Shown in pieces: positions 1 through 9,073 of a stretch of 64,000 nucleotides of DNA. The notes under the pieces are model-generated. The model worked only from the letters and a program-made list of their open reading frames with translations, ran no database searches and had not been told where the DNA came from. Numbering within the stretch: position 1 is the stretch's first letter; every line of letters starts with the position of its first letter. The position numbers and the translations under genes were made by a program. Origin of the DNA: Gammaproteobacteria bacterium (GTDB taxonomy: Bacteria > Pseudomonadota > Gammaproteobacteria > S012-40); the NCBI GenBank assembly GCA_029884425.1, contig JAOUHV010000002.1, positions 40,192 to 104,191 of the forward strand. The letters are read 5' to 3'.

Positions 1-2207
1 TGAAGATACGCGTGCTGTCCAAATTTATTTTCCACTCTAAACTCCTCGTAATCCTTCTCAAGGTTTTGCACAACCAACGCCACCCTGGCTTTTAAATTAT
101 CTATTTTGAACGTTTTTCCTAAACGGGCATCAATACGACGATAGGCGGGAAGAAGATCACCATCCCCAAACCAGCGCATTTCAGTAATACGATACACACC
201 ACCACTCAGTTCCCATTTATTGCGAAACTGGTAGCTGGCCAACAAACTGGAGGTATGATAGGGGACACCATTACTCACATCACGAAATTTATTTTTTGCA
301 GTCACGCCCTGATAGTTAATAAAACGCAACTGGGTGGCTTCTGGATCGATATAACTGTACTGCAACCCAACAAAGGTATGTCGCTGGGGTCGATACTGCA
401 ATTGCACTTCCACACCATTCAGGTTCGCATCTACGCCATTAAGGTATACAAACGGAAAGTTATCTACGGGCGCATCGGCCACACCACTTGGACTATTGTT
501 ATTCAGCGCCCCACTATCAACAATGACGGGACGATCAGCATAACCGTGATCTGTTGCATCAAAAATGGCATCGCGCAACTGTTCGCGGAACAATTTGACA
601 TCCAGCGTTGTATTTAAGCGTTCAAATTTTTCCACAAACCCGACTTCAATCGTACCGAGCTTTTCAGTCCGGGCATCGTCCGCAGCAACGCGATTAACAG
701 TAATAACCTGACCATCTTCAAGAACTATACTGTGGAGCACATTGGCTTCGAGCAGAGACGGGGAACGCTCACTATGAGAAAAACTCATGCGCACAGCGCG
801 GGTATCCGTTAACGAATAATTCATCCCCAGGCGAGAGGAGTAAAATGCACCAACAATATCGTTATGCTCCACCATGTTACCAACATTGACATGCATAGAA
901 TCGCCAACATGCAAATTCACATTGGCAAACAAACGAACACTCAGATCATAAATAGTTTTGTCACTCGTCAACATTAACTGACTGCGATAACTGTCCTGCC
1001 TAACCCCAGCTCCAAGCACCAGCTCATATGCCTGACTGGCCCGTAACAATCGTTGTGCCTCAACGTCGTAGCGCTCTGCCTCACCATCCAGGTATCCAAC
1101 AATCATATTTTTATCCGTGATTCCCGGAAAAATGATATCCACATCTGCCGAGGTCATTGGCGTTCCCAGCTCATGACTCAGCGCCTGCGAAAGTTTCCCA
1201 TAGATATGCGTATCATTTTGATAGTAGTAATTGTGGTAAGCATGAACAGTGAGTTCATCACCACCAGTCAACGCCCGACTCCACGCCAATGATTGATAAT
1301 TCATTCGAGTGGATACATCGCGCACCGGGTTTCCGATATCCATGGGATCATTTTCATAGCCAACGCCAGTTCGCCCTTCACTAACCCCCAATTGCACGTC
1401 TAACTGGCTATGATTTCCTAAATCCCCCACCGCGCGAGTAAAAACATTGCGAATATATTTACTGTCATGCACACCGGAAAATCCCTGATCTTCACGATAA
1501 CTGGCTGACACTCGCATGTCCCAGTTGCGCACAAAAATACCTTGCCGCACGAAAATTTCCCGTGCATCCAACGCTCGCCAGGTCTGATCTGCACTTTGAT
1601 TTCTCAATCCTTGACGAACGTTACCGGCATACAGCGAGCCAGAAACTACTTCAACCGTGGTCCCTGGATCCTGAAATGGTTGACGGGTAACAATATTGAT
1701 TACGCCTAAAAATGCGTTGGAACCATTGACTGAGTTATTTGATCCACGCACCACTTCGATGCGCTCAATATCGTCCAGCGCCACACCCAAGTAATTCCAA
1801 TCGACGCTGGAAAGCATGGGCAGATAAACCGAACGACCGTCAACCTGAACCAGCATTCTCCGCGGAAAATCATCCACCAAACCGTGATAGGTCGGCACAA
1901 AATAATTCCCACTGCCATGCGCCACTTGAAAGCCTGGCACCAAACGCAATACATCCACCAACTCTCGAAAACCTGACGCACGAATCATATCGCGATCAAT
2001 AATCGTCATTGACGCGGGAGTTTCAGTCACAGGTTGAGAAATTCGTGTCGCCGTCAACACGACAGGCATCGCTGCAAGAAAACCACTCTCGCCGGCAAAC
2101 GCCATTTCATGGATGGGAGAGTTTTCCATTGCCAAAACAGGCATGCCTGTCAGCGACAGGGAAAGCGCGACAAATCCGTTGAGCGCATTAAACCGTTTAC
2201 AAAACAC
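1..2207 (-). CDS. TonB-dependent outer-membrane receptor, C-terminus cut by window edge
   Basis: The reading frame is open from a GTG at 2207 to base 1 (about 735 codons) with no stop, so the gene continues beyond the window. The GTG follows an AGAGG ribosome site. An N-terminal Sec signal peptide (hydrophobic core ALSLSLTGMPVLA) precedes a plug domain with the typical features DRDMIRASGFREL, VPGFQV, MLVQVDGRSVY and DDIERIEVVRGSNNSVNG, then INIVTRQ, the hallmark end of the plug. The rest is alternating barrel-strand sequence. I saw no clear TonB box. Such receptors import siderophore-iron, vitamin B12, metals or sugars across the outer membrane using TonB energy; nothing here fixes the substrate. 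It lies 42 bases behind a LuxR-type regulator on the same strand, which may control it. Family call firm, ligand unknown. Confidence 0.9.
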   Translation of the reverse strand, partial: MFCKRFNALNGFVALSLSLTGMPVLAMENSPIHEMAFAGESGFLAAMPVVLTATRISQPVTETPASMTIIDRDMIRASGFRELVDVLRLVPGFQVAHGSGNYFVPTYHGLVDDFPRRMLVQVDGRSVYLPMLSSVDWNYLGVALDDIERIEVVRGSNNSVNGSNAFLGVINIVTRQPFQDPGTTVEVVSGSLYAGNVRQGLRNQSADQTWRALDAREIFVRQGIFVRNWDMRVSASYREDQGFSGVHDSKYIRNVFTRAVGDLGNHSQLDVQLGVSEGRTGVGYENDPMDIGNPVRDVSTRMNYQSLAWSRALTGGDELTVHAYHNYYYQNDTHIYGKLSQALSHELGTPMTSADVDIIFPGITDKNMIVGYLDGEAERYDVEAQRLLRASQAYELVLGAGVRQDSYRSQLMLTSDKTIYDLSVRLFANVNLHVGDSMHVNVGNMVEHNDIVGAFYSSRLGMNYSLTDTRAVRMSFSHSERSPSLLEANVLHSIVLEDGQVITVNRVAADDARTEKLGTIEVGFVEKFERLNTTLDVKLFREQLRDAIFDATDHGYADRPVIVDSGALNNNSPSGVADAPVDNFPFVYLNGVDANLNGVEVQLQYRPQRHTFVGLQYSYIDPEATQLRFINYQGVTAKNKFRDVSNGVPYHTSSLLASYQFRNKWELSGGVYRITEMRWFGDGDLLPAYRRIDARLGKTFKIDNLKARVALVVQNLEKDYEEFRVENKFGQHAYL

Positions 2208-2249
2208 ATTAACCTCTACGCATCGGATTTGCGACAAGCATAACTAACA

Positions 2250-2888
2250 CTACACAGAGATGGGTAACAACCCCAGCCGTTTGGCTTCGATAACAGCCTG
2301 GGTTCGATTGGTGGCACCTAGCAATTTCAATATCGCGGTGACATGAATTTTGATGGTGTATTCTGAAAGACCGAGAGAATTAGCGATTTCTTTGTTGGTT
2401 CGCCCTTCGCCCAACAAGCCCAGCACCTGTTTTTGTCGCCCGGTAAAATGCAGATCATGCTTGGCTGCACCGTGTGAAATTGTGACAACACCACTGGAAT
2501 AAGTCTGCGTGGGCACATAAATGCCCCCCTGCAACACTTCCTCTAGCGCCGCCAGCATTTCGCCTTCGGATGCGGATTTTGGAATATAGCCCGACGCGCC
2601 CCAATCGATTGCCTTGCGCACATGATGTACATCTTCAGATGCCGACAGAATCACGACCAGCAAGTCAGGAAAGTTTTTGCAAAGCAACGCCAGCAAGGCA
2701 AATCCATCGGTTTGTGGCATGAACAAATCCAGCACCAGCAGGTCCACATCCCTGTTTTGTTGCATCTGCTGTAAAACTTCGTCACCACTGGTCGCCTCAA
2801 TGATTTCGACCTCGCGGGACAACTTCCCCAGGGTAAGCTTAATGCCTTCCCGAACCAAGCCATGGTCATCAGCTACCAAAATTTTCAA
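2250..2888 (-). CDS. LuxR/NarL-type response regulator
   Basis: A two-domain transcription regulator. The receiver domain begins KILVADDHGLVREG (acidic pocket DD), has the phospho-acceptor Asp in LLVLDLFMPQTDG (about residue 54) and the conserved Lys in IPKSAS. After a short linker comes a LuxR-type helix-turn-helix (LTGRQKQVLGLLGEGRTNKEIA, then LSEYTIKIHVTAILKLL). I chose the TTG at 2888, which follows a GGGGGG tract and makes the protein start exactly at KILVADDHG; the ATG at 2945 in the same frame adds 19 residues that match no receiver fold and has no ribosome site. No sensor kinase is adjacent; the phosphatase/ATPase fusion upstream is the nearest signalling partner. The TonB receptor downstream is a plausible target. 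Confidence 0.88.
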   Translation of the reverse strand: MKILVADDHGLVREGIKLTLGKLSREVEIIEATSGDEVLQQMQQNRDVDLLVLDLFMPQTDGFALLALLCKNFPDLLVVILSASEDVHHVRKAIDWGASGYIPKSASEGEMLAALEEVLQGGIYVPTQTYSSGVVTISHGAAKHDLHFTGRQKQVLGLLGEGRTNKEIANSLGLSEYTIKIHVTAILKLLGATNRTQAVIEAKRLGLLPISV

Positions 2889-3045
2889 AATTCCCCCCGG
2901 GCCTTCTGTGGTCTGCAGAAAGCGCCAGATTATATGTAAAAGCATTGAAATTGTCGCCTTATCGACGACATTTAGGCAGCTATATGGCTAGATTTCTAGG
3001 ATGAAAATAGGAAATGACAAGATATTCAATGAGATGAGACAAAGA

Positions 3046-4725
3046 CTAACTATTTTTCCACAGATATGTGGCCTTAACTGCATTACCAGCTTGAGAAAAT
3101 TCCAACTTACTACACAGCGCAGCAACCAGCGCCAACCCCCTGCCTGCCATAATGGTGCCGTCACCCTCAGCAAGATTCAGTTCGTGCTCATTAAACCCCT
3201 TACCTGAGTCCCACACCAGGATTTCCAGGTATCCCCCCATTTCAACCGGAATATTCTTCAACTCGATCCGGATAGCCCCTTCTTTCAGGTTGCGCAAACG
3301 CTTTTCACGTTCTTCATAATAGTGCGCAAAGCCTTCTTCGGAATTTTTCATCCCCGAGGTCAAACCCAACACGCCATGCTCGAGCGCATTGTTAAACAAT
3401 TCTGACAAAATGGTAAACAAATGCACGCGATGTGAGGATTGCCCCTGCAGCTCTGCCACCATTTGCAACAAAATCGGCAGTGGATCGGTGTCACGCAATG
3501 CATCGTGCCCCAACTCCATACTGGTTTTCCAGGCTGACATCGGCCGCAACCTATGGGGAGAACTGTTTTCACTAGCATTCATTTTTTCCGGTTCACAATG
3601 GATGCAGGTATACGTCACGTCATCGGCCTGCGGTGCCAAACCGCGAAAGCTCGCCAATTCAGCCTGCAATTCACTTGCGTAATTTGTTTGTGGACGCTCA
3701 ATCAGGGCTTCCAGTTGCTCCTGACCATACATTACCCCAGCCTCATTCACCGCCTCAATCACACCATCGGAATACACATGCACCCGATCACCTGGCGCAA
3801 TCTGCAGTACATCTGGCTCCCTGCAGAGCGAAGCTGTTGGCTGCACACCCAGCGGTAATTGATTGGATTCGATGCGCTGCACAATTCCTTCATTGCCGCG
3901 CGTAATCAACACATCAGGCAAACCGCCATTCCACACTTGTAATCGCCGACAATCGGCATCCACTTCCAATAAACATACTGCCAAAAAGCGGCCGGCCGGC
4001 AATAAATCGCGGAGCTTGCTGTTAATCTCCGGCACAATTTCACCAATGGAAAAACCCTTATTGGTCATTTTGTAAAACACATCGGACACGGGTAGTGCAC
4101 CAATCGCCGCAGCCAAACCATGACCGGTAAAATCGCCTACCAGTACATTAACCCCACCCGATGGATTACCCGCAGCCAACACCAGGTCGCCGTTAAATGC
4201 TTCTGCGGATTGACGTAGTGTTTGGGCGCATTCAACCTTGCGATTTTTGCCATACACCATGACATTTTCGAAAATTTTTTCTGCCACCTCATGTTCGCGT
4301 ATGGTGTGTTCCTGAAATGCCTGCAACTCCAGATTTTGCTTGTGAACAGTATTGTACAGTTCACGAATACGAGACAAGGCGGAGATTTTCGCCTGAAGGA
4401 TATTTCTATCGTAGGGTTTGCGCAGGAAATCGTCGCCACCATGTTCAATACAACTGACCATGGCATCTTCACCGCTCAGAGCCGTGAGAAAAATGACTGG
4501 GACAAAAGCGTCACCGCAAATTGACTTGATGATTTTCGTCGCCTCATAGCCATCCATGACAGGCATCATAATGTCCATCAGCACCATTTCAGGAGAGTTT
4601 TCACGAAAACGCTCCACTGCCTGCGCTCCATCCTCGGCGACGATCACACTGTGACCGTCTTTTTCCAACATGCCTTTGAGCACCAAGCAATTGGTATTTT
4701 CATCATCGACGATAAGAATCTTCAT
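3046..4725 (-). CDS. Response regulator fused to PP2C phosphatase and HATPase (partner-switching regulator)
   Basis: A 559-residue, three-domain protein. Residues 1-125 are a receiver (KILIVDDEN, phospho-Asp D51 in MVLMDIMMPVMDG, Lys103 in LRKPYD). A coiled-coil linker (about 125-165) leads to an RsbU/SpoIIE-type PP2C phosphatase, with metal-binding aspartates visible in LVGDFTGHGLAAAIG and HVYSDGVIEAVNE. The C-terminal 140 residues form an RsbW-like ATPase: N-box ELFNNALEHGVLG, G1 box VWDSGKGF and G2 box GRGLALVAAL. In partner switching, phosphatase and kinase control the phosphorylation of a STAS antagonist, and such a STAS protein ends 16 bases upstream on the same strand. One polypeptide therefore appears to carry input, antagonist phosphatase and antagonist kinase or anti-sigma function. 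The downstream target is not visible here. Confidence 0.92.
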   Translation of the reverse strand: MKILIVDDENTNCLVLKGMLEKDGHSVIVAEDGAQAVERFRENSPEMVLMDIMMPVMDGYEATKIIKSICGDAFVPVIFLTALSGEDAMVSCIEHGGDDFLRKPYDRNILQAKISALSRIRELYNTVHKQNLELQAFQEHTIREHEVAEKIFENVMVYGKNRKVECAQTLRQSAEAFNGDLVLAAGNPSGGVNVLVGDFTGHGLAAAIGALPVSDVFYKMTNKGFSIGEIVPEINSKLRDLLPAGRFLAVCLLEVDADCRRLQVWNGGLPDVLITRGNEGIVQRIESNQLPLGVQPTASLCREPDVLQIAPGDRVHVYSDGVIEAVNEAGVMYGQEQLEALIERPQTNYASELQAELASFRGLAPQADDVTYTCIHCEPEKMNASENSSPHRLRPMSAWKTSMELGHDALRDTDPLPILLQMVAELQGQSSHRVHLFTILSELFNNALEHGVLGLTSGMKNSEEGFAHYYEEREKRLRNLKEGAIRIELKNIPVEMGGYLEILVWDSGKGFNEHELNLAEGDGTIMAGRGLALVAALCSKLEFSQAGNAVKATYLWKNS

Positions 4726-4740
4726 GCCAACCGGGCGATA

Positions 4741-5037
4741 TTATTTAACGTTAAATAATTTCTGGAAATTGGCAATCGTCAGTATTTTCTTTATTTCCGG
4801 TCTGCAACTAGAAATCGTAATACGTGAATCATCACCACCCGCATGTTCGCGCAACAGCAACAGCATGCCCAATGCAGAGCTGTCCATATATTCGGTATCC
4901 GCCATATCGACGATGTAATTTGCGCTGGGTGGCGCATCGCGGTAGGCCTCACGGAATGAGGTGTGATCGTTAAAGTCAAAACGTCCACGGATGGTCACCG
5001 TTACGTTGTTTCCCTCCAACTTGCTTACTACAGGCAT
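4741..5037 (-). CDS. STAS-domain anti-sigma factor antagonist
   Basis: A 98-residue single STAS domain. The signature MDSSALGMLLLL (residues 51-62) carries the serine pair that is the phosphorylation site in SpoIIAA/RsbV-type antagonists; the upstream YIVDMADTEY strand also fits. The ATG has an AGGAG-like site (revcomp of ctcct just upstream). It sits 16 bases in front of the receiver-PP2C-HATPase fusion, so the two almost certainly form one switch in which the fusion phosphorylates or dephosphorylates this protein. The upstream chemoreceptor gene ends about 100 bases away on the same strand and may provide input or simply share the transcript. Confidence 0.9.
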   Translation of the reverse strand: MPVVSKLEGNNVTVTIRGRFDFNDHTSFREAYRDAPPSANYIVDMADTEYMDSSALGMLLLLREHAGGDDSRITISSCRPEIKKILTIANFQKLFNVK

Positions 5038-5137
5038 ACGTTCCTCTCCTGGTTGTTTAAATGTAAAAAATGGAGTCTGTACCAGTATCGGCAGATAACA
5101 TGACGAATATACTGTAAAAAAAATATGACTGCTGAAG

Positions 5138-6310
5138 CTAAAACAGTTCCACTTCGCCTTGATCCATGGATGTCTGCTGAACCTTTACAAAATGGTCGCC
5201 CTTGCGCGTTTCAGCCAGCTGTTTTTTCTCCTGCGCCAAGCGTTGCAGGATTTGCTCTTTTTCCTCGTGCGAACTCACCGCAGCCACATCATTCAGTAAC
5301 GAAGATACTACCGACACCCGGCTTTCGACGTACTCCAACAGTTGCCGCACCACATCCTCAAATTGCATAGCACGCACAGCATCATTCACATTTTGGCCAA
5401 TTTCACTGGACATCCCCGACACCCGGGTCAAACGTTCTGAAATAAACTGATTGAGTGTGCTTACCTCAGTCAGCATGTGATCCACCCGTTCTTTCGAGGT
5501 AATGGCAAACGTCATATCTTTTGAGGCAATCTTGCTGGTCGTCTGTTGAACCTGGGCAATATCACGCATGGCCTGATCAACCACCTGGCGGATTTCACCG
5601 CCAAACCGGTTGGAACTCTGTGACAAGGCACGCACCTCGTCAGCCACCACCGCAAATCCCCGTCCCGCCTCTCCGGCTCGTGCGGCTTCAATCGCCGCAT
5701 TCAATGCCAGCAAGTTGGTCTGATCGGCAATCGATTGAACACCGCCGATCAACTTTACAACGTGTGCCATTTTCGCCGACAAATCATTCACCGCATGGAC
5801 AATATCCATGCTGTCCTTACTGCTGGAAACGATTTGCTCGACAAACACTTCCAGCACGTCATTGGTTTCTTCGGCAAACTGGCTAAAACTAATGGACTTG
5901 CCATCAGCCACCGAATCCGGTGCACTTTTTTGTACCAGTTCCGTGACCAGACTCACCTGGCTTTCCGCCTGAGCACTAAGACCACGAAAACTGGCCTGTA
6001 ACCCACCTACCGCCTCAGACAACAATTCGCGAGCCCGCAACAAATCCTTATCCACCGCCTGATTGGTTTGAACAATCAACGGCATGGCTTCCCGCATCAC
6101 CTGATTGCAAATCGGTTCTTCCTTGTGAGCAACCAGCTGTGCCTGCAATTCAGCCAACCGTTTGTCTCGCTGCCCAATACCCCGATAATAAACCGCCGCC
6201 CACGCCGCCAACGCCGCCACACTGCAAACAACAGTATAGAGTTGTGCTGGTACCGTCACTAACATGACCACCGCTGTCGTACTCAACAGAATCACGAACC
6301 AAATTGTCAT
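5138..6310 (-). CDS. Methyl-accepting chemotaxis protein, short membrane-anchored type
   Basis: About 390 residues from the ATG at 6310; a longer in-frame start at 6379 would add a polar 23-residue leader that the membrane segment does not need. Two closely spaced hydrophobic segments ([18 protein letters not shown] and [19 protein letters not shown]) are separated by about 5 residues, so there is no periplasmic sensor domain and no recognisable HAMP. The signalling tip is present: [19 protein letters not shown], then [17 protein letters not shown]. The extreme C-terminus reads GEVELF rather than the CheR-binding NWETF pentapeptide. It is the first gene of the minus-strand signalling block containing the STAS and phosphatase proteins, so it may feed that switch rather than a flagellar CheA. 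Confidence 0.88.
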   Translation of the reverse strand: MTIWFVILLSTTAVVMLVTVPAQLYTVVCSVAALAAWAAVYYRGIGQRDKRLAELQAQLVAHKEEPICNQVMREAMPLIVQTNQAVDKDLLRARELLSEAVGGLQASFRGLSAQAESQVSLVTELVQKSAPDSVADGKSISFSQFAEETNDVLEVFVEQIVSSSKDSMDIVHAVNDLSAKMAHVVKLIGGVQSIADQTNLLALNAAIEAARAGEAGRGFAVVADEVRALSQSSNRFGGEIRQVVDQAMRDIAQVQQTTSKIASKDMTFAITSKERVDHMLTEVSTLNQFISERLTRVSGMSSEIGQNVNDAVRAMQFEDVVRQLLEYVESRVSVVSSLLNDVAAVSSHEEKEQILQRLAQEKKQLAETRKGDHFVKVQQTSMDQGEVELF

Positions 6311-6411
6311 ACTTTTTCGGGGCTTTTTGGGGTTATTTCCATAGAAAAACAACTTATTTGTTAGACCAATAGCGCACACCTGACAAAAACCTTTAGTTCA
6401 GTGGTTACTGT

Positions 6412-6436
6412 GTCTCAAGCCCGCAATTTGTGAGAC
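6412..6436. promoter_or_regulatory. Inverted repeat in a divergent promoter region
   Basis: GTCTCA and TGAGAC form a perfect 6-bp inverted repeat separated by 13 bases, in the gap between the divergent chemoreceptor (minus) and TPR-barrel (plus) genes. The geometry suits a dimeric regulator, but no known consensus was recognised, so this is only a candidate operator. Confidence 0.25.
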
Positions 6437-6571
6437 CTCGGTCATAGAAACGCTCCAAAGTGTGACTCGCTAGACATCGTACATCTACAAAACCAAGGTT
6501 ATTGATCGCTAAGAATGCCGAGGCGTTGCAAGATTGCCCAACGCTTTAACTATATGATTGCTGGGGGAATG

Positions 6572-7861
6572 ATGATCACGGTTAGAATACAGGTCTTGGC
6601 GCCAACACTCTTGCTATTGCTGAGTTCCACCGCGCATGCGGTTGACTCTCCACAATTGGCACAAGCAAACACGCTACTGGCCCAACACCGCCCCGTGCAA
6701 GCGCTGGCACTATTAGAAGAGACCATGGCAGCCGATGCCGGCGACCCTCAATACGATCGTCTGCTGGGCCAGGCAGCACTGGCCGCCAACAAACCCAATT
6801 TAGCCGTTTTCGCCCTCGAACGGGTCGTACTGACCCAGCCTGACGATACTGACGCCCGCCTGGCCTTGGTGCGTGCCTATATCGAACTGGGCGAATTCCG
6901 CCAAGCTAAAACCGAATTAACCCAACTGCCAGTGTCCCGCGATCCGTCCCTGTACCACATTGCCCAACAGTACATGCGGCAAATCAATTACGGCATACGT
7001 CAGCAACAGCGAGACTTCGCCCTGGTGGTATCGATGGGCGCAGGCCGCGACAGCAACGCCAACAGCGCCACTGACATTGACCAATTCCTGGGCGCCAATT
7101 TGTCAACCAATAGCCAGGCAACCGCCTCGGATACCAGCAGCCTGCTCCTCAGCGCCGCTGCGGCATTACCCCTGAGCAAAAAATGGCGCAATGAAACCTC
7201 TGCGCAGTTTTTCCACCAGGAATTTAGCGATGCCAGCTTCGTCAACACCGACAGCGTCAGCCTCACCAACAGTTTGAACTATCAGTCCAGCCGTCGCAGC
7301 CAGGAGCAGTGGGTGTTGCAAGCCATGCATACCGAGGTGGATCAACAGCTAAACAACCGCCAGGCCAGCGTACAGTTCAACCACGCCTACACCCTGGACA
7401 CCGGCTCGCTGACCCTGACGGTCAAAACCGGCCAAACCCGTTATGACGACAAATACGCCATTCGCAACATCCAGCAGCACAGCGGTGGGCTGCGCTACGC
7501 CTATCAATTGGGAAGCCTGAGCGGCAACGTGGCCTTACTGACTGGTCAGGATCGCCCCATCGACAACCAGTCCCCCTATAGCCGCCAATTTAACGCAGCC
7601 CAACTAGGTTTTATGTGGAATCAGGGCAAAACCAACACAATCGCCTCGATCAATTATGTCCAAAGTGTGTACGACAGCACGTTTTTTGGCATCGATCGGA
7701 ACGATAACAATGTAGGAGCGTCACTGCGTTTGAACTACAAGTTAGGCGCTAAATGGACTGCAGGCCCCAGCCTGACCATTATGCGCAATCAATCCAGTGT
7801 CGACCTGTACGACTACGATCGCAATCAGGCGATGGTTTTTATCAGTCACCAAATCATCTAA
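6572..7861 (+). CDS. TPR-domain outer-membrane beta-barrel protein, Slam (DUF560)-like
   Basis: About 429 residues. I start at the ATG at 6572, preceded by GGGGGA; an in-frame start at 6515 adds a leader that would displace the signal peptide (VLAPTLLLLLSSTAHA). Residues about 25-150 are TPR-like helices (ANTLLAQHRPVQALALLEE, LLGQAALAANKPNLAVFALERV, RLALVRAYIELGEFRQAKTEL). From about residue 165 the sequence becomes alternating amphipathic strands rich in aromatic and polar residues, ending in FISHQII, as in an outer-membrane barrel. A periplasmic TPR domain followed by a barrel is the architecture of Slam proteins, which move lipoproteins and soluble proteins to the cell surface. The next gene starts 11 bases downstream behind a perfect Shine-Dalgarno. 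The Slam assignment is an inference from architecture; a simple porin-like protein is the alternative. Confidence 0.65.
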   Translation: MITVRIQVLAPTLLLLLSSTAHAVDSPQLAQANTLLAQHRPVQALALLEETMAADAGDPQYDRLLGQAALAANKPNLAVFALERVVLTQPDDTDARLALVRAYIELGEFRQAKTELTQLPVSRDPSLYHIAQQYMRQINYGIRQQQRDFALVVSMGAGRDSNANSATDIDQFLGANLSTNSQATASDTSSLLLSAAAALPLSKKWRNETSAQFFHQEFSDASFVNTDSVSLTNSLNYQSSRRSQEQWVLQAMHTEVDQQLNNRQASVQFNHAYTLDTGSLTLTVKTGQTRYDDKYAIRNIQQHSGGLRYAYQLGSLSGNVALLTGQDRPIDNQSPYSRQFNAAQLGFMWNQGKTNTIASINYVQSVYDSTFFGIDRNDNNVGASLRLNYKLGAKWTAGPSLTIMRNQSSVDLYDYDRNQAMVFISHQII

Positions 7862-7872
7862 GGAGGTGACCC

Positions 7873-9042
7873 ATGTTGTCCTACAAAGAGATTATTCGCC
7901 ACACCATGATCCTGAGCATTATTGCTCTGCCCATTAACGCGTTTGCCGAAGCAGGCAAAGCCATTTTCGTGTTGGGCAAGGCGCACATTGAATCTGCAGA
8001 TGGCCGCAGTGTGGAAATGAAACAGGGAGCCCTGTTCAACTCTGGCGACACCATTGTCACCAGCGAACGTGGTCAGGTGCAGCTACGCATGGCAGATGGA
8101 ACCTTGATTGCTGTGCGTCCCAACAGTCGTTTTGTGATTGAAAAATTCCAGTACGACAAAAACAAACAAACCGATCAGAGCATTTACAACCTGGTGAAAG
8201 GCGGCTTCCGCTCCATCACCGGCAAGATCGGCCACGACAACAAAAAATCCTATGGCGTTACCACCGTGGTGGGCACCATTGGAATTCGTGGTACCGACTT
8301 TAGCGCTTACTTGTGCGACACCAACTGCAACGGCAACCAGGCCGGTCTGTATGTTGGCGTCATGGATGGCGGCATCACCGTCAGCAACAACGTAGGCCAG
8401 GTCAATCTGGATCCAGGTGAATACGGCTACGTGCAGGACATCACCACCCAGCCTGCATCACTGCCAGCCGCCCCTGGTGATTTGTTGTTTGCCAGCACCG
8501 GCACAGGTACTGACGACACCGCCCTTGCCGACAGCAGCACTACCTCAATGGTGGTCGCCGACAGTGGTCTGGCCGTACAGCAAACCTTGTTGCAGCCCGA
8601 AGTTCTGGTTGCCAGCACCGGTACGTACGACTTGAGCTCAGGCACCATTAGCGACGGCCTCAACAACAGCGGTGTGTTAAGCAGTGGTTCGATGAATATC
8701 GACTTTATCGCCGCCACGGTCAGCACGTCCTTCAGCGGCAGCATCAACAACGCTTCCAGTGGTTTCGATTGGGTAGCCAGTAGCACCAGCGGCACCTTGG
8801 ACATCGCCAGCGGCCAGTTCTCTGGTTCGTTGGACGGCAGCGTCGGCATCACCGACTTCGCCTTTGGTGGAACGGCGCAGGAAGCTGCTGCTGGCACATT
8901 CAGCGGCACTCTCGGCACAACCACCAACACCGTAGGGATCGCTACCGACGCCAGTTACAGCTACAACATGACATCTAGCACTGCTAGTGCGTCAGGTGAC
9001 GCTAACTACACGTTGGCTTCCTATACCACCCAGGTTAAGTAA
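7873..9042 (+). CDS. FecR-domain secreted protein with Gly/Ser/Thr-rich C-terminal barrel-like domain
   Basis: A 389-residue protein with an excellent ribosome site (AAGGAGGTGA, 7860-7869). It has a Sec signal peptide (MILSIIALPINAFA) and no lipobox. Residues about 25-190 form a FecR domain: GKAHIESADGRSVEMKQG, LFNSGDTIVTSERGQVQLRM, LIAVRPNSRFVIEKF, then VTTVVGTIGIRGTDF, with two nearby cysteines (LCDTNC). The last 130 residues are Gly/Ser/Thr-rich with alternating strands: GSMNIDFIAATVSTSFSG, ASSTSGTLDIASGQFSGSL, EAAAGTFSGTLG. These resemble the C-terminal TbpB-type barrel carried by Slam-exported proteins. No sigma factor or iron-dicitrate genes are near, so this is not a FecIR signalling pair. 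It is probably a substrate or partner of the TPR-barrel protein encoded just upstream. Confidence 0.8.
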   Translation: MLSYKEIIRHTMILSIIALPINAFAEAGKAIFVLGKAHIESADGRSVEMKQGALFNSGDTIVTSERGQVQLRMADGTLIAVRPNSRFVIEKFQYDKNKQTDQSIYNLVKGGFRSITGKIGHDNKKSYGVTTVVGTIGIRGTDFSAYLCDTNCNGNQAGLYVGVMDGGITVSNNVGQVNLDPGEYGYVQDITTQPASLPAAPGDLLFASTGTGTDDTALADSSTTSMVVADSGLAVQQTLLQPEVLVASTGTYDLSSGTISDGLNNSGVLSSGSMNIDFIAATVSTSFSGSINNASSGFDWVASSTSGTLDIASGQFSGSLDGSVGITDFAFGGTAQEAAAGTFSGTLGTTTNTVGIATDASYSYNMTSSTASASGDANYTLASYTTQVK

Positions 9043-9073
9043 TCGGTGAAATTTCAGGCCAGGAGTTTTGGAC

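Noticed and set aside
6412..6450. CRP site in the chemoreceptor/TPR-barrel gap
   Set aside because: TTGTGA is present, but the second half-site is misplaced by two bases, so it does not fit TGTGA-N6-TCACA.
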